From contig JAKBQO010000024.1 in NCBI GenBank assembly GCA_021835185.1, forward strand, positions 1 to 13,864: a stretch of 13,864 nt of DNA. Direction: 5' to 3'. Positions within the stretch are counted from its first letter, which is position 1, and every line of letters starts with the position of its first letter. The notes beneath the pieces were generated by a model. The model was given only the letters and a program-made list of their open reading frames with translations, searched no databases and was not told where the DNA came from. Shown here one piece after another: positions 1 through 7,094 of this stretch. The stretch is from Thermoplasmata archaeon. GTDB taxonomy: Archaea > Thermoplasmatota > Thermoplasmata > Thermoplasmatales > Thermoplasmataceae. The position numbers and the translations under genes were made by a program.

Positions 1-73
1 TAAAAATATGTTATCTGTATTATTAAACCTAGATTTGCTATTTAACCAGATTCTTACTACCGATGCAATAGTC

Positions 74-83
74 AAATTTAATA
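74..83 (+). promoter_or_regulatory. Candidate TATA box for the isoprenoid gene set
   Basis: The A/T-only stretch AAATTTAATA is centred about 28 bases before the ATG at 107. This is the usual archaeal TATA-to-start-site distance, so a leaderless mRNA for the kinase gene is plausible. A second A/T stretch at 89-103 lies too close to the ATG to place a start site upstream of it. The background is very AT-rich, so the call is weak. Bases 1-106 hold no other feature that I can support. Confidence 0.4.
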
Positions 84-106
84 ACACTTTTTATATTATT
101 TATACA

Positions 107-835
107 ATGATTGTAATTAAGATCGGCGGGAGCATTATAACAGATAAATCAATGTATAAAAAATTCAATGGGCAAATAGTAGAAAACATTGTTAAAACTC
201 TAAAACGTATAGATAAACAAATGGTAATAATTCATGGGGGTGGTTCTTTTGGCCATATAAAATCTAAAGAATATGGTTTGCCAGGCCAGGTTTCTGAAAG
301 AACAATGGAGGGCATGAATATCGTACATAATGATATGGCAGAATTGGATCTTAAAATTTCAAAAATTTTTCAGGAAAATAAAATCTATAATATTTCACTT
401 CCTGTTTCATCACTTGTTTATAATAATAAAAAAAATTATAATATTTTTTCAAAATATCTGGAACTGGGCATAACCCCCATTTCATATGGAGATACATACA
501 TACATGGCAATGAAATAGGTATATACTCTGGCGATAATATTGCATATGATATTTCAAAAATATTGCATCCCGAATTTGTAATATTCTTTTCAGACGTTGA
601 TGGCATATTCGATAAAAATCCGAAAAATAACCCTGATGCAAAGCTCTTAAAAACAATTTCAACAGATTTTCAATATGATACTATTAATCCAGATGTCACA
701 GGAGGAATAATGAATAAATATAATAAAATGAAACTAATTTCTGATATAGGAATACCTGTATACCTCATTAATGGACTTTATCCGGAACGAATATATAATA
801 TAGGAAAGGATAATTTTACAGGAACGGTGGTTTAA
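107..835 (+). CDS. ipk: Isopentenyl phosphate kinase
   Basis: This 242-residue amino acid kinase family protein phosphorylates isopentenyl phosphate to isopentenyl diphosphate with ATP in the cytoplasm. It is the last kinase step of the modified archaeal mevalonate routes. The N-terminus MIVIKIGGSIITDK carries the nucleotide-binding lysine (K5) and glycine loop. HGGGSFGH at 43-50 ends in H50, the position of the histidine that binds the substrate phosphate in the Thermoplasma enzyme. The region around residues 164-172 (FFSDVDGIFDKNP) and the later DVTGGIMNK are typical family ATP-site motifs. The reading frame is open back to an ATG at position 8, but those 33 extra residues are not family-like and would remove the leaderless promoter geometry, so the ATG at 107 is chosen. 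The stop overlaps the next start as TAATG. Function is confident from motifs and length; substrate specificity is family knowledge. Confidence 0.92.
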   Translation: MIVIKIGGSIITDKSMYKKFNGQIVENIVKTLKRIDKQMVIIHGGGSFGHIKSKEYGLPGQVSERTMEGMNIVHNDMAELDLKISKIFQENKIYNISLPVSSLVYNNKKNYNIFSKYLELGITPISYGDTYIHGNEIGIYSGDNIAYDISKILHPEFVIFFSDVDGIFDKNPKNNPDAKLLKTISTDFQYDTINPDVTGGIMNKYNKMKLISDIGIPVYLINGLYPERIYNIGKDNFTGTVV

Positions 836-1884
836 TGATAGAAAACAGAAAGGAAGAGCATATTAATATTGCTGAGAATATGAATGTTACTTCAGAGCAC
901 AATTTCTGGGATGATATTAGATTAATACACAGGGCTATACCTGAAGTTGATTATGATTCTATAAATACAAAAATTAATTTTCTAGGAACTGAATTCGGTT
1001 TGCCATTCCTTATATCTTCCATGACAGGCGGTACTGAAAAAGCAAGAAAAATAAACGAAAACCTTGCCAGGGCAGCTGAAGAATTCAAGATAGGCATGGG
1101 TGTTGGGAGCATGAGGGCTGCTATAGAAAATAAAAATATAGCAGATACATTTTCAGTTATAAATAATTATAAGATACCGGCAAGATTTGCAAACATCGGG
1201 GCACCACAGCTAATCGGGCAGGAAAAGCCTCCTATTTCTGATAAAGACATTGAATACATATTCAATCTTATAGGTGCTAAATACCTGATTGTCCATTTTA
1301 ATTTTTTACAGGAAATGGTACAGCCGGAAGGGGACAAAAATGCTAGAGGAGTGATGTCAAGGCTAAAGGAAATAGCAAAATCTTATCCTGTCATAGCTAA
1401 AGAAACCGGCAGCGGATTCTCAAGGGATGATGCTCTGGAACTAAAAGATGCAGGTGTCAAAGCAATAGATGTTGGGGGTCTTGGTGGCACTTCATTTGCT
1501 GCAATAGAATATTACAGGGCTGAAAAAATTCAGAATAAAGAAAAAATGCACACCGGCCAGACATTCTGGAACTGGGGAGTACCTTCACCAGCATCTATTA
1601 AATTCTGTTCCGTTGGTTTGCCAATTATAGGGAGTGGAGGAATAAGAAATGGCCAGGACGTAGTAAAATCTATAATTATGGGGGCAGACATGGGTGCTAT
1701 GGCGAGGAATTTCCTAAAGGACGCAGACACATCATACGAAGATCTGGTATTCCATATAAAAAATATAATAAAAGATATTAAAATTTCTATGTTTTTAACA
1801 GCTTCGAAGGATGTATCAGAACTTAAAAACAAAAGATATATAGTTTTAGATCCATTATATTCATGGCTAAACCAGGGTGATTAA
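835..1884 (+). CDS. fni: Type II isopentenyl-diphosphate delta-isomerase (FMN-dependent)
   Basis: This 349-residue TIM-barrel flavoprotein interconverts isopentenyl and dimethylallyl diphosphate using reduced FMN, NAD(P)H and Mg2+. Visible motifs in order are RKEEHI (5-10), SSMTGGT (61-67), GVGSMRA (89-95), H154 and N156 with Q159-E160 (the conserved catalytic Gln and the Mg2+ ligand Glu), K189 in AKETGSG, GGLGGTSFAAIE (214-225) and the C-terminal FMN phosphate loop GSGGIRNGQD (266-275). The length matches the archaeal enzymes. It starts in the TAATG overlap with the kinase stop and ends directly against the next ATG, so it is almost certainly co-transcribed and translationally coupled. Together with the upstream kinase it supplies both C5 units for ether lipid synthesis. 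No missing catalytic residue was seen. Confidence 0.95.
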   Translation: MIENRKEEHINIAENMNVTSEHNFWDDIRLIHRAIPEVDYDSINTKINFLGTEFGLPFLISSMTGGTEKARKINENLARAAEEFKIGMGVGSMRAAIENKNIADTFSVINNYKIPARFANIGAPQLIGQEKPPISDKDIEYIFNLIGAKYLIVHFNFLQEMVQPEGDKNARGVMSRLKEIAKSYPVIAKETGSGFSRDDALELKDAGVKAIDVGGLGGTSFAAIEYYRAEKIQNKEKMHTGQTFWNWGVPSPASIKFCSVGLPIIGSGGIRNGQDVVKSIIMGADMGAMARNFLKDADTSYEDLVFHIKNIIKDIKISMFLTASKDVSELKNKRYIVLDPLYSWLNQGD

Positions 1885-2385
1885 ATGGATGAAAAGAAAA
1901 CAGAATCAAGATGCCCGAATTGCAATAGTTTTTTATATTATATTGAAGCAGACAATGAAATACCATACGAAGGCAAAATTACCATACATACATACGTATG
2001 CAAAAATTGCAACTATAAAAATATCACTATAGACAGGCATGAAAAGGGAGAGCCAAAAATTATAAAGTTTAAGATAAAGAATAAGAACGATTTAAAAACA
2101 ATAGTTTACCGGTCTCCAGACGCAAGTGTCCATATTCCAGAACTGGAGGCTGAAATATCCCCTGGAATAGCATCTAAGGGCTATATCACAACTATAGAAG
2201 GCATATTAACAAGCATAAAAGAGAAACTTTCTATCATGGGCGACGATGAAAATATAAATGTACTGAGGCAAAGAATAGAAGGTATAATAAGCGGCGCAGA
2301 GGAGAGCGTAACCATAATACTGGACGATGATTCAGGGCAGAGCAGGATTAATAGCAGCAGGGTTGAAATAATTAAAAAGAAATAG
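1885..2385 (+). CDS. ZPR1-type zinc-finger protein
   Basis: This 166-residue protein belongs to the archaeal single-domain ZPR1 family. The zinc finger is C10-x2-C13 and C39-x2-C42, with 25 residues between the cysteine pairs, the spacing typical of ZPR1. The following part (about 60-110) has the family pattern of a beta domain with YRSPDASVHIPELEAEISPG and a GYITTIEGIL helix start. Eukaryotic ZPR1 has two such units and binds translation factor eEF1A. The archaeal single-unit role is not established, though an EF1A chaperone-like job is a reasonable inference. It begins immediately after the isomerase stop with no gap, so it shares the isoprenoid transcript. The last 15 or so residues are polar and probably flexible. 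Confidence 0.85.
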   Translation: MDEKKTESRCPNCNSFLYYIEADNEIPYEGKITIHTYVCKNCNYKNITIDRHEKGEPKIIKFKIKNKNDLKTIVYRSPDASVHIPELEAEISPGIASKGYITTIEGILTSIKEKLSIMGDDENINVLRQRIEGIISGAEESVTIILDDDSGQSRINSSRVEIIKKK

Positions 2386-2401
2386 CATTATTTATAAGAA
2401 A

Positions 2402-2411
2402 TTTAATATAT
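2402..2411 (+). promoter_or_regulatory. TATA box of the ABC exporter genes
   Basis: TTTAATATAT is centred about 27 bases before the ATG at 2433, the standard archaeal TATA-to-TSS distance. It predicts a leaderless or near-leaderless mRNA. It lies in the only gap (47 bases) between the zinc-finger gene and the transporter, and no Shine-Dalgarno sequence precedes the ATG, which agrees with leaderless translation. Confidence 0.6.
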
Positions 2412-2432
2412 ATCCAATCTTATTCCATATCA

Positions 2433-3329
2433 ATGATAGAAATTTTACACCTTTCAAAATCATTTAAAAATTTTAAAGCAGTATCAGATTTAAACCTTGA
2501 AATAAACAACGGGCAAATAATGGGGCTTGCAGGCCTGAATGGTGCCGGAAAAACAACAACAATAAGGGCTGCATGCGGTATAATATTTCCAACTTCAGGA
2601 ACGATCACCGTTAATAATTTTGATATAGTTAAAGAAAAAATAAAAGCATCCAGAAACATTGGCTGGGTTCCGGAACTGCCAAATTTTGAACCAGATGCCA
2701 GGCCAGTACCCCTTCTGAAATATTATGCAGGATTTTACGGTATAAAACCGGACGAAGCGGAGAAAAATGCTATTGAAATGATGAAACAGTTTGATATTTA
2801 CAATTACAGGAATAGAAAATTAAAGTATTACTCCCAGGGAATGAAAAAGAGATTTGCACTCATAGCTGCAATGATAGGAAATCCTGACAATTATCTTTTC
2901 GATGAAACATTGAATGGGCTTGATCCAAACGGTGTTAAAGAGGTAAGGGATTTAATTATTAATCTAAAAAAGCAGGGAAAATCTATACTCCTTTCATCCC
3001 ACATATTATCTGAACTGCAGAACGTTGCAGACAAAATTGCAATAGTAAAGAATGGTTCTGTAGTCAAAACGCTTTCAAGGGATGATCTGATGCATCTAGG
3101 GACAACAGGAACAAAAATACACATAAAAAACCCCGATGCCGGTATGGAAAAAATATTATCGGAATTCGGGGAATTTACATCAGATGGCACCTATTATTAC
3201 ATCAAAAATAATGGTGAAGTTGATGTTTCTGAACTTAACAGGCAACTTGTAATTAAAAATTACAGGGTGGATTATATCAGCATGGAGAATGAAACACTGG
3301 AAGATTACTTTTTGAATATGGTGAAATAA
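2433..3329 (+). CDS. ABC transporter ATP-binding protein (ABC-2 / drug-exporter type)
   Basis: This 298-residue nucleotide-binding subunit would power the permease encoded next. Walker A is GLNGAGKT (34-41). A degenerate signature YSQGMKKR (133-140) is typical of the ABC-2/CcmA-like exporter ATPases. Walker B with the catalytic Glu is LFDE (155-158), the D-loop is NGLDP and the switch histidine is H190. The Q-loop position reads WVPE with Glu (E81) in place of Gln, a variant also found in this subfamily. After about residue 210 comes the extra C-terminal domain of roughly 90 residues common to these ATPases. The permease gene starts 1 base after the stop, so the pair is an operon. The substrate cannot be told from sequence; export of a drug, lipid or peptide, or a membrane maintenance role, are all possible. 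Confidence 0.93.
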   Translation: MIEILHLSKSFKNFKAVSDLNLEINNGQIMGLAGLNGAGKTTTIRAACGIIFPTSGTITVNNFDIVKEKIKASRNIGWVPELPNFEPDARPVPLLKYYAGFYGIKPDEAEKNAIEMMKQFDIYNYRNRKLKYYSQGMKKRFALIAAMIGNPDNYLFDETLNGLDPNGVKEVRDLIINLKKQGKSILLSSHILSELQNVADKIAIVKNGSVVKTLSRDDLMHLGTTGTKIHIKNPDAGMEKILSEFGEFTSDGTYYYIKNNGEVDVSELNRQLVIKNYRVDYISMENETLEDYFLNMVK

Positions 3330-3330
3330 G

Positions 3331-4815
3331 ATGAATGGATTTTTATATGATATAAAACGTACTATTACAGGAAAATTTACCATTATACTCATAGTTCTGC
3401 TTGTACTGGTAACCGCAGCATCTGCTTATGGAGCCGGAGTCAGTTCTGACTATGCACATCCAGGCAATACCGCTATCGTAATGCCATATATTAACCAAAC
3501 TGGCAATTCAGTAAATATAACTGATTATGTAATAAATGGCTATGGAGACCCGGTTTCAGGGTTGCATATAACTTCATCTTTATATTACAATTCGAATAAT
3601 AGTTTAATAAAATACTTCAGTGGAACAACCAATAGTACAGGCTATGTTCATTTTATCATTAAGAATTTATCTACAAATTTAACATACCGCTATAACGAAT
3701 ATTACCTGGATGGAATCGCACTGGTTGGATCCAATAATACCATGAATTATTATAATGGGCAGAATATTTTAATAAATGACGCATCCACTTTTGCAGCACC
3801 ATATTATTCAATCAATTTTAACGATTCTAAATATCCATTATATGCAGTAAATTTGAAGGATAAATCTGACCCTGCACTGGTAAGCACAATGATATATAAC
3901 CCGGACTATAAATTCACAGATAGCCCTGATGTCTATTATAATACATCTTCTACGCTTTTAAACACCAATCACTTTAACAAAACGAATACAGTATATATAG
4001 GAAAAGTAAACTCGAACAGGTTTATTGTCACACCACCCCTGAAGACCGCAGATGCCGGCAAATCTGTGAATATTTATATTGTTAACAGCACAGGTGCAGT
4101 GATAGTACCATTTCTAAATTACGAGTACACTTACATAAAGCCCGGTTCAATATTACAGGATGAGCTTGCCATATTTTTCGGTGTATTGCTGATACCAATA
4201 ATGGGGATATTCTCAGCATATTTCTATTACAGCAAGGATAAGACTTCAGGAGTCCTGGAATCAATAATAGTCAGGCCCATAACAAAAGGCAAACTTATGA
4301 TGTCCAGATTTGCTGGAAATTCCGTTAGCTTCCTTGCAGGATTATTGATAGCTCTTGGTCTTGCTGATTTTATCCTGTATCATTATACAGGTGTTTTTAT
4401 ATCATCAGGAACGTTCCTTACAATACTTTTAGGATACCTTGTAGAAATAATAGGATTTGCAGGAATTATTTACCTGGTTTCCCAGTTTGAAAAGACCCAG
4501 GGGCAGGTATTAGGAACAGGGCTTGGAATGTTATTTATTATGGGATTCATGTGGTCAACTATAGTTTCACCAGCTATCCTGTATTTACTGCGTGTTAAAT
4601 CTACGGGAATTGCATATTTCAAGGACCTCCTTATAGTCAATTCTTTTTCTCCATCATATTTCCCTGATTTAATATCGGATTACCATCTCGGTTCATACAG
4701 TACATATAAGGCGTCGGCAGTTGGCATTAACATATATTCTATAATCGCAGTCGGACTTATCTGGATACTGGTTCCGTCTTTACTGGCTTTATATTTTGCC
4801 AGGAAGAAGGACTAG
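3331..4815 (+). CDS. ABC-2 type permease with large outer domain
   Basis: This 494-residue membrane subunit partners the preceding ATPase. Predicted helices lie at about 16-37, 280-300, 327-350, 357-380, 391-418 and 464-490, the six-helix ABC-2 layout. A roughly 240-residue outer domain (40-278) sits between helices 1 and 2. The linker after helix 2 (SKDKTSGVLESIIVRPI, about 301-317) is the conserved coupling region of ABC-2 permeases. The outer domain starts with a stretch (about 65-125, DYVINGYGDPVSG onward) that resembles Ig-like or carboxypeptidase-regulatory-like beta folds. It contains 11 N-x-S/T sequons (N55, N62, N89, N101, N112, N116, N135, N164, N204, N216, N252), which suggests dense N-glycosylation of the cell surface. 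The transporter class is confident; the substrate is unknown. Confidence 0.88.
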   Translation: MNGFLYDIKRTITGKFTIILIVLLVLVTAASAYGAGVSSDYAHPGNTAIVMPYINQTGNSVNITDYVINGYGDPVSGLHITSSLYYNSNNSLIKYFSGTTNSTGYVHFIIKNLSTNLTYRYNEYYLDGIALVGSNNTMNYYNGQNILINDASTFAAPYYSINFNDSKYPLYAVNLKDKSDPALVSTMIYNPDYKFTDSPDVYYNTSSTLLNTNHFNKTNTVYIGKVNSNRFIVTPPLKTADAGKSVNIYIVNSTGAVIVPFLNYEYTYIKPGSILQDELAIFFGVLLIPIMGIFSAYFYYSKDKTSGVLESIIVRPITKGKLMMSRFAGNSVSFLAGLLIALGLADFILYHYTGVFISSGTFLTILLGYLVEIIGFAGIIYLVSQFEKTQGQVLGTGLGMLFIMGFMWSTIVSPAILYLLRVKSTGIAYFKDLLIVNSFSPSYFPDLISDYHLGSYSTYKASAVGINIYSIIAVGLIWILVPSLLALYFARKKD

Positions 4816-4832
4816 GACTTATTTTTATTATT
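4816..4832 (+). terminator. T-rich terminator after the ABC permease
   Basis: Directly behind the TAG stop the + strand is T-rich (GACTTATTTTTATTATT, with a run of five T). Archaeal RNA polymerase stops at such T tracts without needing a hairpin, and no hairpin is seen here. The next gene has its own promoter, which fits an end of transcript. The call rests on composition only. Confidence 0.45.
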
Positions 4833-4847
4833 GTAAAATACATATAG

Positions 4848-4857
4848 TTTAAATATA
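4848..4857 (+). promoter_or_regulatory. Candidate TATA box (distal) of the ATP synthase operon
   Basis: TTTAAATATA matches the archaeal TATA consensus very well. It would place the transcription start near 4878-4880, giving a leader of about 36 bases before atpK. Such a leader would contain the AAGGA Shine-Dalgarno-like element at 4905-4909 and a three-codon upstream reading frame at 4895-4906. Confidence 0.5.
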
Positions 4858-4875
4858 ACACTTCGCAATAAATAA

Positions 4876-4885
4876 TTTTATATAA
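4876..4885 (+). promoter_or_regulatory. Candidate TATA box (proximal) of the ATP synthase operon
   Basis: TTTTATATAA would place the start of transcription near 4906, only about 9 bases before the atpK ATG. It competes with the box at 4848-4857. If both work, the operon would have long- and short-leader transcripts. 5' end mapping would decide between them. Confidence 0.45.
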
Positions 4886-4914
4886 GTTATTTCAATGGGG
4901 AATTAAGGATATTT

Positions 4915-5142
4915 ATGATTACTACACCGGATGCTATATTGGCTTTGGCAGCTTCAATTGCCATTGCCGGCGGATTGATTGGAACTGGGATGGCTCAACA
5001 GGGTATCGGAGCTGCTGGAATGGGTATAATTGCAGAAAAACCAGAAAAATTTGGTCAGGTATTGTTTTTCTTTGTAATACCGGAAACCCTGTGGATTATT
5101 GGTTTTGTTCTGGGAATTATATTACTGTTGCACGTAATATAA
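4915..5142 (+). CDS. atpK: A-type ATP synthase subunit K (proteolipid c)
   Basis: This 75-residue two-helix hairpin forms the rotor ring in the membrane. Helix 1 (about 8-33) ends in GTGMAQQGIGAAGMG, and helix 2 (about 48-74) contains the ion-carrying glutamate E57 in VIPETLW. The loop EKPEKFG faces the cytoplasmic stalk. Q28 occupies the helix-1 glutamine position of archaeal proteolipids and T58 follows the glutamate, whereas the tyrosine often seen five residues after the glutamate is I62 here. The length is that of a single-hairpin c subunit, with no fused second hairpin. It is the first gene of the operon, preceded by AAGGA five bases before the ATG. A run of six T follows its stop before atpE. 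Identity is secure; H+ versus Na+ coupling is not decided by sequence, though H+ is expected for an acidophile. Confidence 0.95.
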   Translation: MITTPDAILALAASIAIAGGLIGTGMAQQGIGAAGMGIIAEKPEKFGQVLFFFVIPETLWIIGFVLGIILLLHVI

Positions 5143-5148
5143 GAAAGA

Positions 5149-5154
5149 TTTTTT
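5149..5154 (+). promoter_or_regulatory. T6 run between atpK and atpE
   Basis: Six consecutive T lie between the atpK stop and the atpE ATG at 5155. Archaeal RNA polymerase is prone to release at T runs, so partial termination here could yield extra atpK message to match the high copy number of the c ring. This is inference from position; the run is short and the region is AT-rich. Confidence 0.25.
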
Positions 5155-5724
5155 ATGTCACTTGAAAATATATTAAATGAGATAGATAATACGACCCAGG
5201 CAGAGCTCAAAGCCATAAGAGATGAGTATTCTGCCAAAATAGAGGCTATTATAAAATCCTGCAATGATAAAATATCCAGGATTAAGAATTACTATGCTGT
5301 AAAATCTGATAATGATGTTAAGAATATAATAAAGCAGTACGAGGACAATATTAGATTGCAGTCAAAAAAAATCATTGATGACAAAAAAAAGGAAATACTG
5401 GTTAACACTATGCAAAAACTAAGGTCCTATGTCACATCACTTAACAAATCTTCCAATTACCCTGAATTGCTAAAAGCTATGGTTAATGAATCGAAAAAAG
5501 AACTTGGGAATAAGTTCACCGTATACTGTGATGAAATGGAAAACGAGAAACTTCAGGGTTTTAAATTCCCGGATTCAATTAAATTTATTATAGACAAATC
5601 AATAAAATCTGGAATTATAGCGGTCAGTGCAGATGGGAAAAAAGAAGTAGATATGCGCTTAAGCAGTATTTTTGATGAAATTTCATACGATGTAGAAACA
5701 TATCTATATGAAAATATTAAATAA
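5155..5724 (+). CDS. atpE: A-type ATP synthase subunit E (peripheral stalk)
   Basis: This 189-residue stator protein pairs with subunit H to form the peripheral stalks that hold the A3B3 head against rotation. The N-terminal part (about 1-90) is a long charged helix with heptad-like spacing, as expected for a right-handed coiled coil with H. The C-terminal part (about 100-189) is the globular head-binding domain, with the family pattern SGIIAVSADGKKEVDMRLSS near 152-171. The gene starts 12 bases after the atpK stop, and its own stop overlaps the atpC start as TAATG. The sequence is divergent from textbook members, but length, architecture and operon slot agree. Confidence 0.93.
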   Translation: MSLENILNEIDNTTQAELKAIRDEYSAKIEAIIKSCNDKISRIKNYYAVKSDNDVKNIIKQYEDNIRLQSKKIIDDKKKEILVNTMQKLRSYVTSLNKSSNYPELLKAMVNESKKELGNKFTVYCDEMENEKLQGFKFPDSIKFIIDKSIKSGIIAVSADGKKEVDMRLSSIFDEISYDVETYLYENIK

Positions 5725-6785
5725 TGGTGGTTCCAATTAACACTACATATTCAGGAAGTTATGGAAGGTTAAAGATACATTTCAATGATTATCTTAGCGA
5801 TAGTTTTGTAAAATCACTTCTTGAACTTGATATTAAAGATATAAGGTTGAAATTATATGAGACATCATACCGCGATGATATAGATAAAGCTACAACAATA
5901 AGCAATGATGATGTGGATATTCTGATTACAGCAATTAACCGGCATGTGATAAACAATGCTAAAATAGCACTGTTCGCAGTCCCGCCCCAGATAAAATCGT
6001 TTATGAAATCATATGTATCGAAATGGGATATAGAAAGTATAAAGGCGATTATTACTTCTAAAGTTATACACCACGATATAAAATATAATGACAGTTTCAT
6101 AATGAGTTTCAGGGATATCCCTATGGGAATATATGCAGGAAACCTGAAGCGAGATGATTTCAGGGCTATAATGGAAAAAAACGATGTGGATTCTGTGATT
6201 AATTACCTTCTTAATTACGGTTTTAATTATCTGCTGAAAGAGCTGGAAGAATACAAGAAGACAGGAGATACATCATCCCTCCTATCAGCTATGGATTACC
6301 GTTATTATAATGACCTTATTAAAACCGCATTGTTCTATAATGGGGATGAAGGGCAGATTATTAAATATGTAAAAACCGTGGTGGATTTAAAGAATATTCT
6401 TACACTGGCAAAGGCAATTGAGCTCAACGTTCCATTTGAAAAAATAGAAAACAGTATTATAGATAATGGCAATTTTTCCAGAACAGCACTTTCTGATACT
6501 TTCAGGTCTGGAAGTGTTATTGAGCTGCTTTCACTTTTTAAGCATTTTAACATAGATGAAGCTCTGGATTACTATAAAGAAAATAAAAATCTGAGCCAGT
6601 TTGAGATAGGCATGAGAAAGTCATTATTCCATGAATTCGTCCCGGTAATGATCAGGGACACAGCATCTCTCTTTATTTTTGCATATATCCTCTATGCAGA
6701 AAGAGAACGTGATAATCTCAGGACAATAATAATAGGCAAGTCATATAAGCTTGATAATAATACAATAGAGAGGATGCTGATTTAA
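5724..6785 (+). CDS. atpC: A-type ATP synthase subunit C (central stalk to ring connector)
   Basis: This 353-residue subunit is the archaeal counterpart of V-ATPase subunit d. It is a funnel-shaped, all-helical protein that sits on the proteolipid ring and receives the D-F shaft. The sequence is largely alpha-helical with no membrane segments. It has the family pattern of repeated three-helix units, including YRYYNDL near residue 192 and the VDLKNILTLAKAIEL helix (about 216-230) that matches the conserved VDxxNIxxxxR/KA block. The start overlaps the atpE stop by one base. It abuts atpF with no gap, so it is translationally linked on both sides. Length is typical (about 340-370). Confidence 0.93.
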   Translation: MVVPINTTYSGSYGRLKIHFNDYLSDSFVKSLLELDIKDIRLKLYETSYRDDIDKATTISNDDVDILITAINRHVINNAKIALFAVPPQIKSFMKSYVSKWDIESIKAIITSKVIHHDIKYNDSFIMSFRDIPMGIYAGNLKRDDFRAIMEKNDVDSVINYLLNYGFNYLLKELEEYKKTGDTSSLLSAMDYRYYNDLIKTALFYNGDEGQIIKYVKTVVDLKNILTLAKAIELNVPFEKIENSIIDNGNFSRTALSDTFRSGSVIELLSLFKHFNIDEALDYYKENKNLSQFEIGMRKSLFHEFVPVMIRDTASLFIFAYILYAERERDNLRTIIIGKSYKLDNNTIERMLI

Positions 6786-7094
6786 ATGTACGATCTTTGT
6801 TTGATAGGGGAAAGGGAACTTGTAGCAGGCTTTAAATTAGTAGGAATCAACGATACATTTACTGCAGACCCTGAAAATGGGAAATCCATTGTAAAAGAAT
6901 TGTTCAATTCAAAGAAATATAATGTGATTATGGTTTCACAATCATTTGAAAAGTATATGACCCCCGATGAAATAAACTTATACGCAGGGTCTATTAGCCC
7001 GCTTGTAATATTTATTCCCCTGCCAGGAATAAAAGAAGAGGAATCGGTATACGATCTGGCAAAAAAAATTTTGGGCATTGATATTGGTGATTAA
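6786..7094 (+). CDS. atpF: A-type ATP synthase subunit F (central stalk)
   Basis: This 102-residue Rossmann-like protein binds subunit D in the rotating shaft. The N-terminal motif GERELVAGFKLVGI (8-21) is a variant of the conserved GDxDTxxGFxLAGI. The middle part (KYNVIMVSQSFEKYMTPDEI) and the following VIFIPLPG strand are typical of the family. It starts one base after the atpC TAA and abuts the atpA ATG. Nothing is odd apart from the usual small-family divergence. Confidence 0.94.
   Translation: MYDLCLIGERELVAGFKLVGINDTFTADPENGKSIVKELFNSKKYNVIMVSQSFEKYMTPDEINLYAGSISPLVIFIPLPGIKEEESVYDLAKKILGIDIGD

Noticed and set aside
8..106. N-terminal extension of the isopentenyl phosphate kinase from the ATG at position 8
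   Set aside because: The 33 extra residues do not resemble the family. The residue numbering from the ATG at 107 puts the key histidine at 50 as in the Thermoplasma enzyme, and the upstream stretch looks like promoter DNA.
1..106. Divergent minus-strand gene or promoter at the left edge
   Set aside because: No minus-strand start codon (CAT on the + strand) occurs near the edge in a useful frame, so nothing can be supported.
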